Shown here: positions 52,736-61,892 of the stretch, piece after piece
How positions within the stretch are numbered: the stretch's first letter is position 1
How the letters are laid out: every line of letters begins with the position of its first letter
Source: Rhodospirillales bacterium
Lineage (GTDB): Bacteria; Pseudomonadota; Alphaproteobacteria; Rhodospirillales; Casp-alpha2
Assembly (NCBI GenBank): GCA_023145215.1
Contig: JAGLED010000001.1
Location: 186,001 to 250,000, forward strand
DNA: 64,000 nucleotides
Direction of reading: 5' to 3'
The notes under the pieces: model-generated
Databases searched by the model: none
Told to the model about the DNA's origin: nothing
What the model saw: the letters and a program-made list of their open reading frames with translations, nothing else
Position numbers and translations under genes: made by a program

Positions 52736-55264
52736 ATGGATTTGGCGCCATACCGCCTGGCATGGCGGATCGCCCGGCGTGAGTTACGTGGCGGGCTTTC
52801 CGGGTTTCGCGTTTTCATGTTGTGCCTTGCGCTTGGCGTTGCGGCGATTACCGCCGTCGGCTGGACGTCGTCGGCGATCGTCGGCGGCCTCGCGGCGGAC
52901 GCGAGAAAGCTGCTGGGCGGGGACATGGAACTTCGCCTGGTGCATCGCGAAGCATCGGATGAGCAGCTCGCATATCTCGAGGCGAACAGCCGTCAGCTCT
53001 CCCACACCGTGCGCCTGCGCGCCATGGCGTCGGCACGCGATAATGCGGCACGCACGCTTATAGAGCTCAAATCCGTCGACGACGCTTATCCTCTCGTCGG
53101 CGCCATGGCCCTAACGCCAAAGCTTTCCCGAAACGACATGTTCCAGGCAAGCGGCACGAGCCCCGGTGCCGTCGTCGACGCCAACCTTTTAGACAAGCTG
53201 GGAATCGGTGTCAGCGACAAGCTCAAGATCGGCAAGGCTGAATTCACGGTCAATGCCGTGATCGAGAGCGAACCCGACCGGGTCACCAGCGTCATCAATT
53301 ACGGTCCCAGGGTCATGATATCCGAAACCGATCTGGCGGCGACGGGACTGGTTCAGCCGGGTAGCCTGATCCGATACTACTACCGGGTTCTCTTCCAGCC
53401 GGGCACAACGCCGGTGCAATGGCGGGACTCGCTCAACCAGACGTTCCCTGATGCCGGGTGGCGGGTGCGCGCGGCAAACGAAGCCGCGCCCGGCGTCAGA
53501 CGGTTCATCGAACGCCTGACACTGTTCATGAGCTTTGTCGGCTACACGGTGCTGCTGGTCGGCGGCGTCGGCATCACGCGCGCGGTCAACGCCTATCTGG
53601 AAAGCAAGAGCCGTACGATTGCGACGCTCAAATGCATGGGTGCCGAGGCCGGCCTGATCGTCAGAGTGTACTTGATGCAGGTCCTGATACTGACCGGTGT
53701 CGCGGTCCTCCTGGGGCTGATTGCCGGCATCGCCTTACCGATGTCGGCGCTTTTTACTGTTACCGACTTGCTCCCCGTGCAGCCAGTCATCGCCCTTCAT
53801 CCACATGCCCTTATAACGGCGGCGGCGTTCGGCGTTCTGACATCAATCACGGCCGCCCTGTGGCCGCTTGGCCGCGCCCGCGAAGTCCCCGCGCGCGATC
53901 TGTTCCGGGCCCAGGCCGCGCCGCTTTCCGTTTCGCCCCGACGGGTGTATCTGCTTTGGATCGGCATCGGCCTTTCCTTGCTCGTCGGTCTCGTCTTCCT
54001 GACGGCGACGGAAAAATGGTTCGCGCTCTGGTTCGTCGTCGGCGCCATGATCACGGTCGGGTTGCTTCGCATCGCCGGGTCCCTTCTGATCCGGTTCAGC
54101 AAACGCCTGCACCCGACGAACGCGATCCTGCGTCTGGTGATCGCCAACATGCACAGACCGGGATCGGCGACGCAGGGGGTGGTGCTGTCGCTTGGTCTCG
54201 GCCTCGCGGTGCTCGTCGCGGTCGTTCAGATCGAAGGCAACATCACCCGCCAGATCGAAGAGCGTCTTCCCGAGGAAGCCCCCGCCTATTTCTTTATCGA
54301 CATTCAGCCGGGGCAGGTTGAAGCCTTCGACCGCCTCGTCAACGGCATCGACGGGACCAGCGACCTGAGACGCGAACCGGTGGTGCGCGGCCGGATTGTC
54401 GAGATCGGGGGTAAGCCGGTGAGCGAGGTCAATGTCGCTTCGGAAAGCCAGTGGGCCGTGCGGGGCGACCGGGCGCTGACGTCCACGGCCGAGATGAAAC
54501 CAGACACCGAGATCGTCGCCGGTGAGTGGTGGCCCGCAAATTACAGCGGCCCGCCCCTGATCTCGCTTGACGACGGCCTCGCCAAAGGCTTTGGCGTCGG
54601 CGTCGGAGACACGCTGACGATCAATATTCTGGGACGGCGCATCACGGCAACCATCGCCTCGTTACGCGAGATCGATTGGCAATCTCTCCGGTTCGACTTC
54701 GCCGTGGTGTTGTCACCCGGCGTGTTGGAAGGCGCTCCGCACACGCACATCGCCGCGGTCCACGCGACCCCGGCGGCGGAAGCCCCATTGGAAAAAGCCG
54801 TCACTGACGCCTTCGACAATGTCTCTGCGATCCACGTGCGCGAGGCGCTCGCCGCCGCGCGCGATCTGATGGAGGGGATCGGCATCGCCATCCGCGCAGT
54901 CGCGGGTCTGACGGTCGTCGCCGGCGCGATCGTGCTGGCGGGCGCTCTCGCGGCGGGGCAACAGCGACGCCGCTTCGATGCCGTCGTTTTCAAGGTCTTG
55001 GGCGCGACCCGCATGCGGATCGCGTTGACGTTTGTTCTCGAATACGGCGCTCTCGGTCTGGTAACCGCGATTTGCGCGCTCGGCGTCGGGACGCTGGCGG
55101 CATGGGCGGTCGCCGAGTTCCTGATGCATCTGAAATGGACCTGGCTGCCCGGCGAGGCCGTAGCAACCCTGGCACTGGCGCTTTTGGCGACTATTTTACT
55201 CGGACTTTCCGGTTCGTGGCGGATCCTGGGGCTGAAGACCGCCCCTTACCTCAGAAATGACTGA
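52736..55264 (+). CDS. ybbP: ABC transporter permease (YbbP, FtsX/MacB-type)
   Basis: An 842-residue membrane protein with two FtsX-like repeats: an N-terminal helix, a large periplasmic domain (about 45-250), three helices, a link of four helices in the middle, a second periplasmic domain and three C-terminal helices with 'GAIVLAGALAAGQQRRRFDA' and 'KVLGATRMRIALTFVLEYG'. It forms a mechanotransmission-type transporter with YbbA. Length is normal for the family. Confidence 0.95.
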   Translation: MDLAPYRLAWRIARRELRGGLSGFRVFMLCLALGVAAITAVGWTSSAIVGGLAADARKLLGGDMELRLVHREASDEQLAYLEANSRQLSHTVRLRAMASARDNAARTLIELKSVDDAYPLVGAMALTPKLSRNDMFQASGTSPGAVVDANLLDKLGIGVSDKLKIGKAEFTVNAVIESEPDRVTSVINYGPRVMISETDLAATGLVQPGSLIRYYYRVLFQPGTTPVQWRDSLNQTFPDAGWRVRAANEAAPGVRRFIERLTLFMSFVGYTVLLVGGVGITRAVNAYLESKSRTIATLKCMGAEAGLIVRVYLMQVLILTGVAVLLGLIAGIALPMSALFTVTDLLPVQPVIALHPHALITAAAFGVLTSITAALWPLGRAREVPARDLFRAQAAPLSVSPRRVYLLWIGIGLSLLVGLVFLTATEKWFALWFVVGAMITVGLLRIAGSLLIRFSKRLHPTNAILRLVIANMHRPGSATQGVVLSLGLGLAVLVAVVQIEGNITRQIEERLPEEAPAYFFIDIQPGQVEAFDRLVNGIDGTSDLRREPVVRGRIVEIGGKPVSEVNVASESQWAVRGDRALTSTAEMKPDTEIVAGEWWPANYSGPPLISLDDGLAKGFGVGVGDTLTINILGRRITATIASLREIDWQSLRFDFAVVLSPGVLEGAPHTHIAAVHATPAAEAPLEKAVTDAFDNVSAIHVREALAAARDLMEGIGIAIRAVAGLTVVAGAIVLAGALAAGQQRRRFDAVVFKVLGATRMRIALTFVLEYGALGLVTAICALGVGTLAAWAVAEFLMHLKWTWLPGEAVATLALALLATILLGLSGSWRILGLKTAPYLRND

Positions 55265-55310
55265 AATTAAAAGATTTCCGAAGGCATTCCATACATGAAT
55301 TTTTCGTAAG

Positions 55311-55358
55311 GTTACGGGGTACCAGTTGCAAACAGAGCCCCGAGTACCCTATTTTACT
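55311..55358 (+). promoter_or_regulatory. Leader with two mutually exclusive helices upstream of the BI-1 gene (ybhL-leader candidate)
   Basis: CGGGG (55315-55319) can pair with CCCCG (55338-55342), or GGGTAC (55317-55322) with GTACCC (55344-55349), followed by TATTTTACTG. Because both use the same G's, only one can form. Many alphaproteobacteria carry a conserved 'ybhL' RNA motif upstream of this gene family, so an attenuator-type leader is likely; I cannot confirm a match to the published motif. Confidence 0.5.
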
Positions 55359-55392
55359 GCAGTATCAACATCTTGAATCATAGGAGATTCAA

Positions 55393-56127
55393 ATGGCTCT
55401 CGGACCTAACAACCGTTTCGGTGCCCGCGCCGGGCGGATGACCCATTCGCAGGCTTATGACGCATCGATCGACATGGGTCTGCGCAAATACATGCTGGGT
55501 GTCTACAACTACATGACGCTCGGCGTGGCCATCACAGGACTGATGGCCTATGTCGTCTCGACGCAGCCGGCCGTGATGCAGGCGATCTTCGGCACCGGCC
55601 TCGCGTGGGTCGCCATGCTGGCCCCGCTTGCCTTCATTCTCGTGCTGAACTTCGGCATCCATAAGCTAAGCGCGTCGGCGACACAGTTACTGTTCTGGGC
55701 GTTCGCCGCCGTGATGGGCGTGTCGTTGTCGACGATCTTCGTCGCTTATACGGACGCGTCGATTGCCCGTGTGTTCTTTATCAGCGCCGGTGCGTTCGCT
55801 GGTCTCAGTCTTTACGGCTACACCACGAAGCGCGACCTGACGGGCTGGGGCTCGTTCCTGGTGATGGGCTTGATCGGCATTATCATTGCCAGCATCGTCA
55901 ACATCTTCCTCGCCAGCTCGGCGCTGATGTTCGCGATTTCCGTCATCGGTGTGCTGGTCTTCGCCGGCCTGACTGCCTACGACACGCAGCGGATCAAATC
56001 GCTGTATTACGAAGGCGACAGTTCCGAAGTCATGACCAAGAAAAGCGTCATGGGCGCGCTGACCCTTTATCTGGACTTCATCAACCTGTTTCTGATGTTG
56101 CTGCACCTGTTCGGCAATCGCGAATAA
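55393..56127 (+). CDS. Bax inhibitor-1/YccA-family membrane protein
   Basis: A 244-residue inner-membrane protein with seven hydrophobic helices. The family core 'KYMLGVYNYMTLGVAITGLM', 'FFISAGAFAGLSLYGYTTKRDLT' (in parts) and 'GLTAYDTQRIK' with the conserved Asp is clear. BI-1 proteins conduct calcium in a pH-dependent manner or modulate FtsH-type proteolysis. A good terminator follows. Confidence 0.94.
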   Translation: MALGPNNRFGARAGRMTHSQAYDASIDMGLRKYMLGVYNYMTLGVAITGLMAYVVSTQPAVMQAIFGTGLAWVAMLAPLAFILVLNFGIHKLSASATQLLFWAFAAVMGVSLSTIFVAYTDASIARVFFISAGAFAGLSLYGYTTKRDLTGWGSFLVMGLIGIIIASIVNIFLASSALMFAISVIGVLVFAGLTAYDTQRIKSLYYEGDSSEVMTKKSVMGALTLYLDFINLFLMLLHLFGNRE

Positions 56128-56153
56128 CAAGGACCAGGATCACGAAATACAAG

Positions 56154-56186
56154 ACCCCCGGCGCAATGCGCCGGGGGTTTTCTTTT
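56154..56186 (+). terminator. Strong Rho-independent terminator after the BI-1 gene
   Basis: A perfect 11-bp stem (56154-56164 and 56168-56178, ACCCCCGGCGC with loop AAT) is followed by TTTTCTTTT. Confidence 0.95.
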
Positions 56187-56245
56187 GGCCCCGATGCATC
56201 GATTTATTCGTCTTCAACCGATTGCAAAGGTCGGGCTTTCCCCCG

Positions 56246-57673
56246 TTATCTAAGGCTCGCGGAATCAGTGCCGCCGGTCGGATGCCAAGTGAACCGGATG
56301 CAGGTTCCCCTGCCTTCATCGCCGGTGATGGAAATCGTCCCGTTATTGCTTTGTACCAGGCGCTTGGTAATGGCCAGGCCCATACCACTCCCTTCAATGA
56401 CGTCGCGCGGCTTGAGCGTCTGAAACATATCGAATACCCGTTCGCGGTATTTGAGCGGAATGCCCGGACCGTCGTCACACACGGTGAAAGCATGGCCCTT
56501 AAACAGTTTCTCACACGTGATTTCGATACGTCCGCGTTCACCGTCGTGGTGCTTCACGGCATTGTTGACCAGATTGAAGAAAACATGCGCCAGCGGCGTT
56601 TTCGGTGAATAGACGATCGGCATATCCTCAGCCACGACGACGTCGAACCCGGCGGGAAGATGCAGATCCTCTTTCAAGTCCCGCAACAGTTCGCCGACGT
56701 CGACGGTTTCAAACGGGACTTCGGCGCGCCCTGCGCGGGAATAGGCGAGGAGATCATCGAGAAGCGACTCCAACCTTGTGATCCGGCGCCGCATCATGCG
56801 GATGTGCTCACGAGAATCTTCAGTTAGGGCGGCGCCTGCATCTTCCTCCAGCCACGTGGCAAGATTGTCGATCCCGCGCAGCGGCGCCTTGAAGTCATGC
56901 GATGCGACATAGACGAAACTGTCCAGGTCGGCGCGCTCCTGTTCCATCCGTGCAATCGCATCCGCCAACCGGATACGTGCTTGTTCGACAGCCCGGAACA
57001 CCCGCCCGATATCCCCGTCCGCATCGATTTGCACCGGTTCGTTGAGCTCTCCCTCGCCAATGCGGATAATTTCCGTCGACAACCGTTCGACATTTGCCGT
57101 GATGACGCGAAGCACACGAAGATAAAGAACGACCATGAAAAGAATACCGGACAGCAAGACGCCCGACACCACGATCGCCCCCCACAATGCGAACGATTCC
57201 TGACGATCCCGGTAAATCGACGAAATCCTGTCTTTAAGCGCAGACAAGGCCAGTATCTGATTTAACAACCTCGACAGCGCCGCGCGTTTCGCTGCCGCAG
57301 CCCGCGCCGGTTCGGGTATCGTACTTTCGATCCGTGTCAGCTTGCCGAATACCGAACCCAGGGTCGTGAGCCGCGTTTGAAGCTCCGGCAACAGACGTGC
57401 GGCTTCCGGGTCCTTGACCGGCACGCGCTCCAAAAACACACCCAGACTCTCGTGCCGGTCCTGCCATTGCTTCAGGGCTCTTGGCGTGCCGGTCGCAAGG
57501 TACTCTGTTGTCAGATATTGAAGGTCATTAAGGCCGTTGCTCAGTTCCTCGGCGACCCGGCTTTCGCGATCCAGATTAAAATACATCTGCAGGACCGCAA
57601 AACCGACAGACGCAATCACCAGCACGGTGGCGATTCCGCTGGCCGCGACTTTCCTGACCTGACGACGCATCAT
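56246..57673 (-). CDS. Sensor histidine kinase with bacteriophytochrome-type transmitter
   Basis: A 475-residue membrane kinase. Order: membrane helix (residues 12-32), periplasmic helical region (about 35-155), second helix (162-186), HAMP, then the transmitter with H259 in 'VYVASHDFKAPLRGIDNLA', N-box 'FFNLVNNAVKHH', G1 'CDDGPGIP' and 'GSGMGLAITKRLV'. The transmitter matches the phytochrome-type, cyanobacteria-like kind. The binding-protein gene ends seven bases upstream; no response regulator is adjacent. Confidence 0.94.
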   Translation of the reverse strand: MMRRQVRKVAASGIATVLVIASVGFAVLQMYFNLDRESRVAEELSNGLNDLQYLTTEYLATGTPRALKQWQDRHESLGVFLERVPVKDPEAARLLPELQTRLTTLGSVFGKLTRIESTIPEPARAAAAKRAALSRLLNQILALSALKDRISSIYRDRQESFALWGAIVVSGVLLSGILFMVVLYLRVLRVITANVERLSTEIIRIGEGELNEPVQIDADGDIGRVFRAVEQARIRLADAIARMEQERADLDSFVYVASHDFKAPLRGIDNLATWLEEDAGAALTEDSREHIRMMRRRITRLESLLDDLLAYSRAGRAEVPFETVDVGELLRDLKEDLHLPAGFDVVVAEDMPIVYSPKTPLAHVFFNLVNNAVKHHDGERGRIEITCEKLFKGHAFTVCDDGPGIPLKYRERVFDMFQTLKPRDVIEGSGMGLAITKRLVQSNNGTISITGDEGRGTCIRFTWHPTGGTDSASLR

Positions 57674-57680
57674 GGCGGCA

Positions 57681-58658
57681 TTATTTGATCAATTTAACGG
57701 CAGCGGGCGCAACCGACGATAACGGCCCTGCATCGATCGCATCCAGGAAATCGGGAACACTGGTACCGCTGGCGTGCCCTTTTTCGATCAGCCATTGGGC
57801 TTCCTGCTCCATCAAGCTGACAAGGTTCTGCAAGATTGTGACCTCCAGAACGTATTTGCTCCATGTTTCCCGGACGAACGCCGGATCAAGCCGGAAACGC
57901 GCTGCGATAATATCTTGTGCCTCTTCCGGATTCTCCGAGGCAAAACGCTCCGCGTCCAGCAAAGCTTCAAGCACGGCGCGAGCTTCGCTCTGATGGGTTT
58001 CGATCCAGTTTCCCATGCCGACCAGGACGAAGTGATAATAATAACTGTCTTGCTCCGGCAGCATGATAAAATTGTCGCCCAGGAGTTGCTTGGATTTATA
58101 GACAAAAGGCTCCCAAACCATCGCGGCGTCGATCGCGCCTTTTGCAATCTCGTCGACAATGTCCGGCGCACGCAGATTGACGATTGTCAGATCGGTCTCG
58201 GCAAGGCCGTTGATCGCGAGAATCTCGCCCAGGAAGAACTCGCCGATACCACGCCGCGTCACGCCTATCCGCTTTCCGGTGAGGTCCTCGATATGTGCGA
58301 TGCCCCGATCCTTGCGTGCGAACAGGTTCGCCGAATTGGTCCGCGAAATTGAGGCGATCAGCTTAAGACCGTGATGCATCATCAGGTTCGAAACGAAAGC
58401 GAACTCGGAGCTGTTGCCAAGGTGAATTTTGCCGGCGACTAGTGCTCGGGAAGCGCTCACGCCCGACGAGAACTCAAGCAACCTGACGTCAACGCCGCGT
58501 GCTTCGAAAAACCCCTTCTTGTCGGCAATCCACATCAAATGACCGGTGGGGGTCGAGCCGATAATGACCTCCTCGGCACACGCACGGGTTGGCGCGAGGC
58601 TTAAGGCGGTCAGTGCAACGACGAACGCCGTCATAATCCTGAAAGTCCCGGACGGCAT
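57681..58658 (-). CDS. NitT/TauT-type ABC substrate-binding protein paired with the kinase
   Basis: About 325 residues: signal peptide ending 'TRACAEE', then an SsuA/THI5-like fold with 'IGSTPTGHLMWIADKKGFFE', 'SGVSASRALVAGKIHLGNSS', 'IEDLTGKRIGVTRRGIGEFF' and 'IDAAMVWEPFV'. ATG 58658 gives a clean signal peptide; the frame is open to 58715 with in-frame ATGs at 58682 and 58679. No permease or ATPase is next to it. The gene runs into the histidine kinase with a seven-base gap, suggesting it presents a ligand to the kinase. Confidence 0.9.
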   Translation of the reverse strand: MPSGTFRIMTAFVVALTALSLAPTRACAEEVIIGSTPTGHLMWIADKKGFFEARGVDVRLLEFSSGVSASRALVAGKIHLGNSSEFAFVSNLMMHHGLKLIASISRTNSANLFARKDRGIAHIEDLTGKRIGVTRRGIGEFFLGEILAINGLAETDLTIVNLRAPDIVDEIAKGAIDAAMVWEPFVYKSKQLLGDNFIMLPEQDSYYYHFVLVGMGNWIETHQSEARAVLEALLDAERFASENPEEAQDIIAARFRLDPAFVRETWSKYVLEVTILQNLVSLMEQEAQWLIEKGHASGTSVPDFLDAIDAGPLSSVAPAAVKLIK

Positions 58659-58805
58659 AAAATGATAAACGAACGGCATCATTACTGGATCTTCGGGCAG
58701 CTCCGGTTCTGTCAAGCATCGTAACCACTCGATCTCTGGTCGTCGACACCCGTTAAGTTAGGCCTGCAACCCAAACCGGCAGACGCTGGCGCAACCACAC
58801 CAGGC

Positions 58806-59714
58806 TCAATACAGTTGAAACTGCACGGGCACCGAGAGGGTCAGCTTGTCCTGGGCAAAGTCATTGGGAAGCGGCGGCAAGGGCGCAGCGCGTGTGATCA
58901 TCCTGATCACCTCCTCGTCGAGCGCCCGAAAGCCGGTGCCCCGCTGGATGCGGGCCGCCATGACATCGCCGCCACGGTTCATCGTGAAAGTCAGCACCGC
59001 CGTCCCTTCCTGGCGACGCCGACGCGCCGCCGACGGATACTCTTTATGCTGTTCCAACCACGCCTGTAACCGGGCGAAATAATTGTCCGCAGAACCGGGA
59101 CGCCCCCCGGAGGTCGTATTTGCTCCATGCCCGACGTGTGCGGCGTTTTTCGTACCGGATTTGCCCGCCGACCCGGCGACTGTGGCTGTGTCCGTCGACG
59201 GCTGTGTCTGAGGCGGTTCCGTAGAGGCGACGTCCTCAGGTGCCGCAGCCTCCGACGCTGTTAACTGTGTTGCGGCAGGGACCGGTTTTGCGATTTCCGA
59301 CTTCGCTTCACGGGGCGGCGTCGGTTTTGTCGGCACCTGTGCCAGTTCCATTTTCGGCGTCACTTCGGAAACGGGTACGGCTTCCGCACTCGGCGGTGCC
59401 ACGGCTTCGACTTCCTGAGGATCATGTGGTTCGACCGCTTCCAATGGCGCCTTCACCTCGGCGGTTTCTGCGGTCGGCGGCGCCACCGGTTCGACGACGG
59501 CTTTTTCGGGTGCGTCAACGGCCTTGGCCGTCGGCGGCGTAACCGCCGTTGCACCGGGCGCACCGCCTGCCATGCCGAACGATACATCCATCCCGCCGAC
59601 GCCCGGATTTGCGGCGCCGCTTCGCGTCGGTTCCCAGAGCAGCAGAATCAACGATCCATGCACCACAGCCGCAACGAAGACCGCCGCCAGCCAGTGTCTG
59701 CGACGGATGCTCAT
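58806..59714 (-). CDS. tonB: Energy transducer TonB
   Basis: A 302-residue protein with one N-terminal membrane helix (residues 8-26), a Pro/Ala/Glu-rich periplasmic spacer of about 180 residues and the TonB C-terminal domain ('YFARLQAWLEQHKEYPSAAR', 'GTAVLTFTMNRGGDVMAARI', 'AAPLPPLPNDF'). It carries proton-motive energy from ExbB/ExbD to outer-membrane receptors. Last gene of the operon; starts in the exbD stop region. Confidence 0.94.
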   Translation of the reverse strand: MSIRRRHWLAAVFVAAVVHGSLILLLWEPTRSGAANPGVGGMDVSFGMAGGAPGATAVTPPTAKAVDAPEKAVVEPVAPPTAETAEVKAPLEAVEPHDPQEVEAVAPPSAEAVPVSEVTPKMELAQVPTKPTPPREAKSEIAKPVPAATQLTASEAAAPEDVASTEPPQTQPSTDTATVAGSAGKSGTKNAAHVGHGANTTSGGRPGSADNYFARLQAWLEQHKEYPSAARRRRQEGTAVLTFTMNRGGDVMAARIQRGTGFRALDEEVIRMITRAAPLPPLPNDFAQDKLTLSVPVQFQLY

Positions 59715-60124
59715 GGTGCCGACTTCGCAGATGTCAGAAGTTTGACCTTTTCCGCGCCCGCCGCCTTAAGCGCTTCCATCACCCGGATCACGTCCATCGC
59801 CGGCGCGGCGCCATCGGCCTTTACATGCACGAGCTTGTCCTCAGCACTTCGAACCGCGTCGCTGATCCGCGCCTCTAGGTCAGCGAGGACAACCGCTTCA
59901 CCCCCCAGAAGCAAGCGCCCGTCTTTCGCGATTAAAATCTCCACCCGTTGCCCGCCCGCGTCCTTTTCACTGTCGGACACAGGCGGCTCGATCTTGATCG
60001 GATCGGTCTTCGAAAGCTGACCGGCCACCATGAAAAAGATCAGCAACAGAAACACCACGTTGATCAGCGGCATCACGCGCTGATCCTCGTCCGGTCGTCG
60101 GCGTTTCGGTTGACCGAAAACCAT
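59711..60124 (-). CDS. exbD: ExbD/TolR family protein (second copy)
   Basis: A 137-residue protein with one N-terminal helix containing the proton-carrying Asn/Asp region, but here 'MPLINVVFLLLIFFMVAGQL' has Asn where ExbD has Asp. That replacement in the motif 'PLIDVVFLLL' is worth noting because the Asp is essential in E. coli ExbD. The periplasmic domain follows. It overlaps tonB by four bases and the first exbD by one. Confidence 0.9.
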   Translation of the reverse strand: MVFGQPKRRRPDEDQRVMPLINVVFLLLIFFMVAGQLSKTDPIKIEPPVSDSEKDAGGQRVEILIAKDGRLLLGGEAVVLADLEARISDAVRSAEDKLVHVKADGAAPAMDVIRVMEALKAAGAEKVKLLTSAKSAP

Positions 60125-60504
60125 TAGCGCGCGACCGCCGGCACGATGAAGGAGACATCTCGCCCCCCTACCGCCGCGATCCGGTCGATCAACGCGACCG
60201 CCCGTTGAAGCGGCACGCCCGGTGCCGGCTTTATCAATACCGTCTGCGCCGGATCGGCTCGGAAACGTTGGCGCAATGTCTTCAGCACGTCGTCGTCGCT
60301 CATCACCCGGCCGGAAAGCCTGAGATCGTCGGCCTGGAGTTCGACCAGCATCGCACCCGTCATTCCGCCCGCGCCGCCGGCCTTGGCGACGTTCAGTTCA
60401 AGGGTCCGCCAGGTCATAAACGAAGACGCCAACATGAAAAACACCAACAGGATGAACACCACATCGATGAGCGGTGTCATGGAAATGATCGCCGAACGGC
60501 GCAT
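60124..60504 (-). CDS. exbD: ExbD/TolR family protein (first copy)
   Basis: A 126-residue protein with the intact 'SMTPLIDVVFILLVFFMLAS' helix, including the conserved Asp. The periplasmic part 'VELQADDLRLSGRVMSDDDV' and 'PLQRAVALIDRIAAVG' is normal. ATG 60504 follows the exbB stop by four bases and gives the usual start; the frame extends to 60558 inside exbB. Paired with the Asn-variant copy, it may provide the proton-binding subunit of a mixed complex. Confidence 0.92.
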   Translation of the reverse strand: MRRSAIISMTPLIDVVFILLVFFMLASSFMTWRTLELNVAKAGGAGGMTGAMLVELQADDLRLSGRVMSDDDVLKTLRQRFRADPAQTVLIKPAPGVPLQRAVALIDRIAAVGGRDVSFIVPAVAR

Positions 60505-60508
60505 GGTT

Positions 60509-61264
60509 TCAGTCCGCGCCAATGCGCCGGGTACTGCGCCCGGCGTCGCCATAATCAATTGCCGGAAGCCGCGACAGATCCTTTGTAAACACGTACTGGA
60601 TCGCGTCGGCCATGGCGAGTTCGGTACGCTCCGTTATCCGCTCCAACCAATTGAAGACAGCCACGGTCGGGATCGCGACCGCCAATCCCACGGCGGTCGT
60701 CAACAAGGCTTCCCAGATACCGCCCGACAATACGGACGGATCGACCTGACTGCCCGCGGCCTCCATTTGCTGGAACGCCGTGATCATGCCAAGCACCGTG
60801 CCGAACAGGCCAAGCAGCGGCGCCAGGCTGGCGATCACCTCCAACGGTCGGAGATACGTCCTCATCGCCTCGACGCGGCGTTTCCCAAATCGCTCGGCTT
60901 CGGCGCGAATACTTTCGCCCGTGAGATCGCCCCGGATATGCCCACGCAAAGCGACAGCGAGCGTCTGCGCAACCGGGTTCTTGTCGCCCTGCACGCACGC
61001 CAGAGCTTCCAGCGGTTTGCCGAGCCGTGTGAGTTTTACGGCGCGTTCGACATTGATCAGACGCGTCGCCCGTACGGACCGGAATTGCCAGAGTTTCAGC
61101 ACCGCGATCGCCATCGCCATAACGGACATCCCGATCAACACGGCCACTACCGGTCCGCCCAGAACGAGCATTTCCCAGGCCCGGGCCAGGATGCCGGCGC
61201 CCGGATCGGCGGCCATTGACGGCAGCGCCACGGCGTCAACGGTAGGGGTCGGCGGTTCCTGCAT
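60509..61264 (-). CDS. exbB: ExbB/TolQ proton-channel protein
   Basis: A 251-residue inner-membrane protein with three helices: 'VAVLIGMSVMAMAIAVLKLW', 'VIASLAPLLGLFGTVLGMIT' and 'ALLTTAVGLAVAIPTVAVFN'. It pairs with ExbD to form the proton-driven motor for TonB. ATG 61264 has GGAG seven bases upstream; the frame opens at TTG 61279. Confidence 0.93.
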   Translation of the reverse strand: MQEPPTPTVDAVALPSMAADPGAGILARAWEMLVLGGPVVAVLIGMSVMAMAIAVLKLWQFRSVRATRLINVERAVKLTRLGKPLEALACVQGDKNPVAQTLAVALRGHIRGDLTGESIRAEAERFGKRRVEAMRTYLRPLEVIASLAPLLGLFGTVLGMITAFQQMEAAGSQVDPSVLSGGIWEALLTTAVGLAVAIPTVAVFNWLERITERTELAMADAIQYVFTKDLSRLPAIDYGDAGRSTRRIGAD

Positions 61265-61280
61265 GATGTTCTCCAGCAAC

Positions 61281-61754
61281 TTATTTGATGAACTCGATCC
61301 GCCCCAACGACGATGTCTTTGACATCGCCAGGCAGGTGGCCGGGGCCTGGCCGCTGCACGCCCTGATATCGTTTAGGAGGATATGTTGGATGGTGTCGCA
61401 ACCGAGGCCCGTGACGTCGAACAGCTTGACCCGCGTCTTACCGGCCGGCAGGGGACCGCCTTCGACGACAACCCTATTGGCGATGACACCGGTTTTGTCG
61501 AAGAAAACCAGGTCCGGTTTAAAACTGCCGATCGCGACCGAGGTCTTGTTTCCGAACACCATAAAGACGCGGCAGCCCGTGCCGGCCGGTTCGACTTTAT
61601 TCAGTTCCAGAGTGAGTTCACCATCCGCATAGGCGACACCTGTCGCCGACATGATCATTGCATATGCAACGAATATCCCAGCTATCGGTTTCAACACAGT
61701 GATCGCGCCCCGTTCGTTTTCTGCCGTCGCGTCTGCAGGAACCGTGTTCGGCAT
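61281..61754 (-). CDS. Hypothetical exported protein at the head of the TonB operon
   Basis: About 157 residues with a signal-type helix ('PIAGIFVAYAMIMSATGVAY') and a beta-rich periplasmic domain including 'GCRVFMVFGNKTSVAIGSFK' and 'TGLGCDTIQHILLNDI' with three or four Cys. It stops 16 bases before the exbB ATG. Similar small proteins occur upstream of exbB in alphaproteobacteria. Function unknown; start ATG 61754 or TTG 61763. Confidence 0.7.
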   Translation of the reverse strand: MPNTVPADATAENERGAITVLKPIAGIFVAYAMIMSATGVAYADGELTLELNKVEPAGTGCRVFMVFGNKTSVAIGSFKPDLVFFDKTGVIANRVVVEGGPLPAGKTRVKLFDVTGLGCDTIQHILLNDIRACSGQAPATCLAMSKTSSLGRIEFIK

Positions 61755-61766
61755 AACGGCCAATTA

Positions 61767-61892
61767 TTCGTTCCCGTCCCTCGTTCTTCGAACGACCAAA
61801 CCTGACGGATCTTCATCGGGCGCGTGGCGGCTGCTCGCCTCGCCCACACCCTCCGCGACAAGATCGTCGTCATCAGGATTTGCAATCGTCAT
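61767..61892 (-). CDS. Possible 41-residue leader peptide
   Basis: An ATG-TAA frame reading MTIANPDDDDLVAEGVGEAS and 21 more residues lies between the Fur-like site and the TonB operon, ending 12 bases before the next start. Its acidic composition looks protein-like, but its ribosome site is poor. It may be a leader peptide or chance. A short hairpin GGGC-AAAA-GCCC plus seven T lies just upstream (61907-61901 on the minus strand). Confidence 0.25.
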
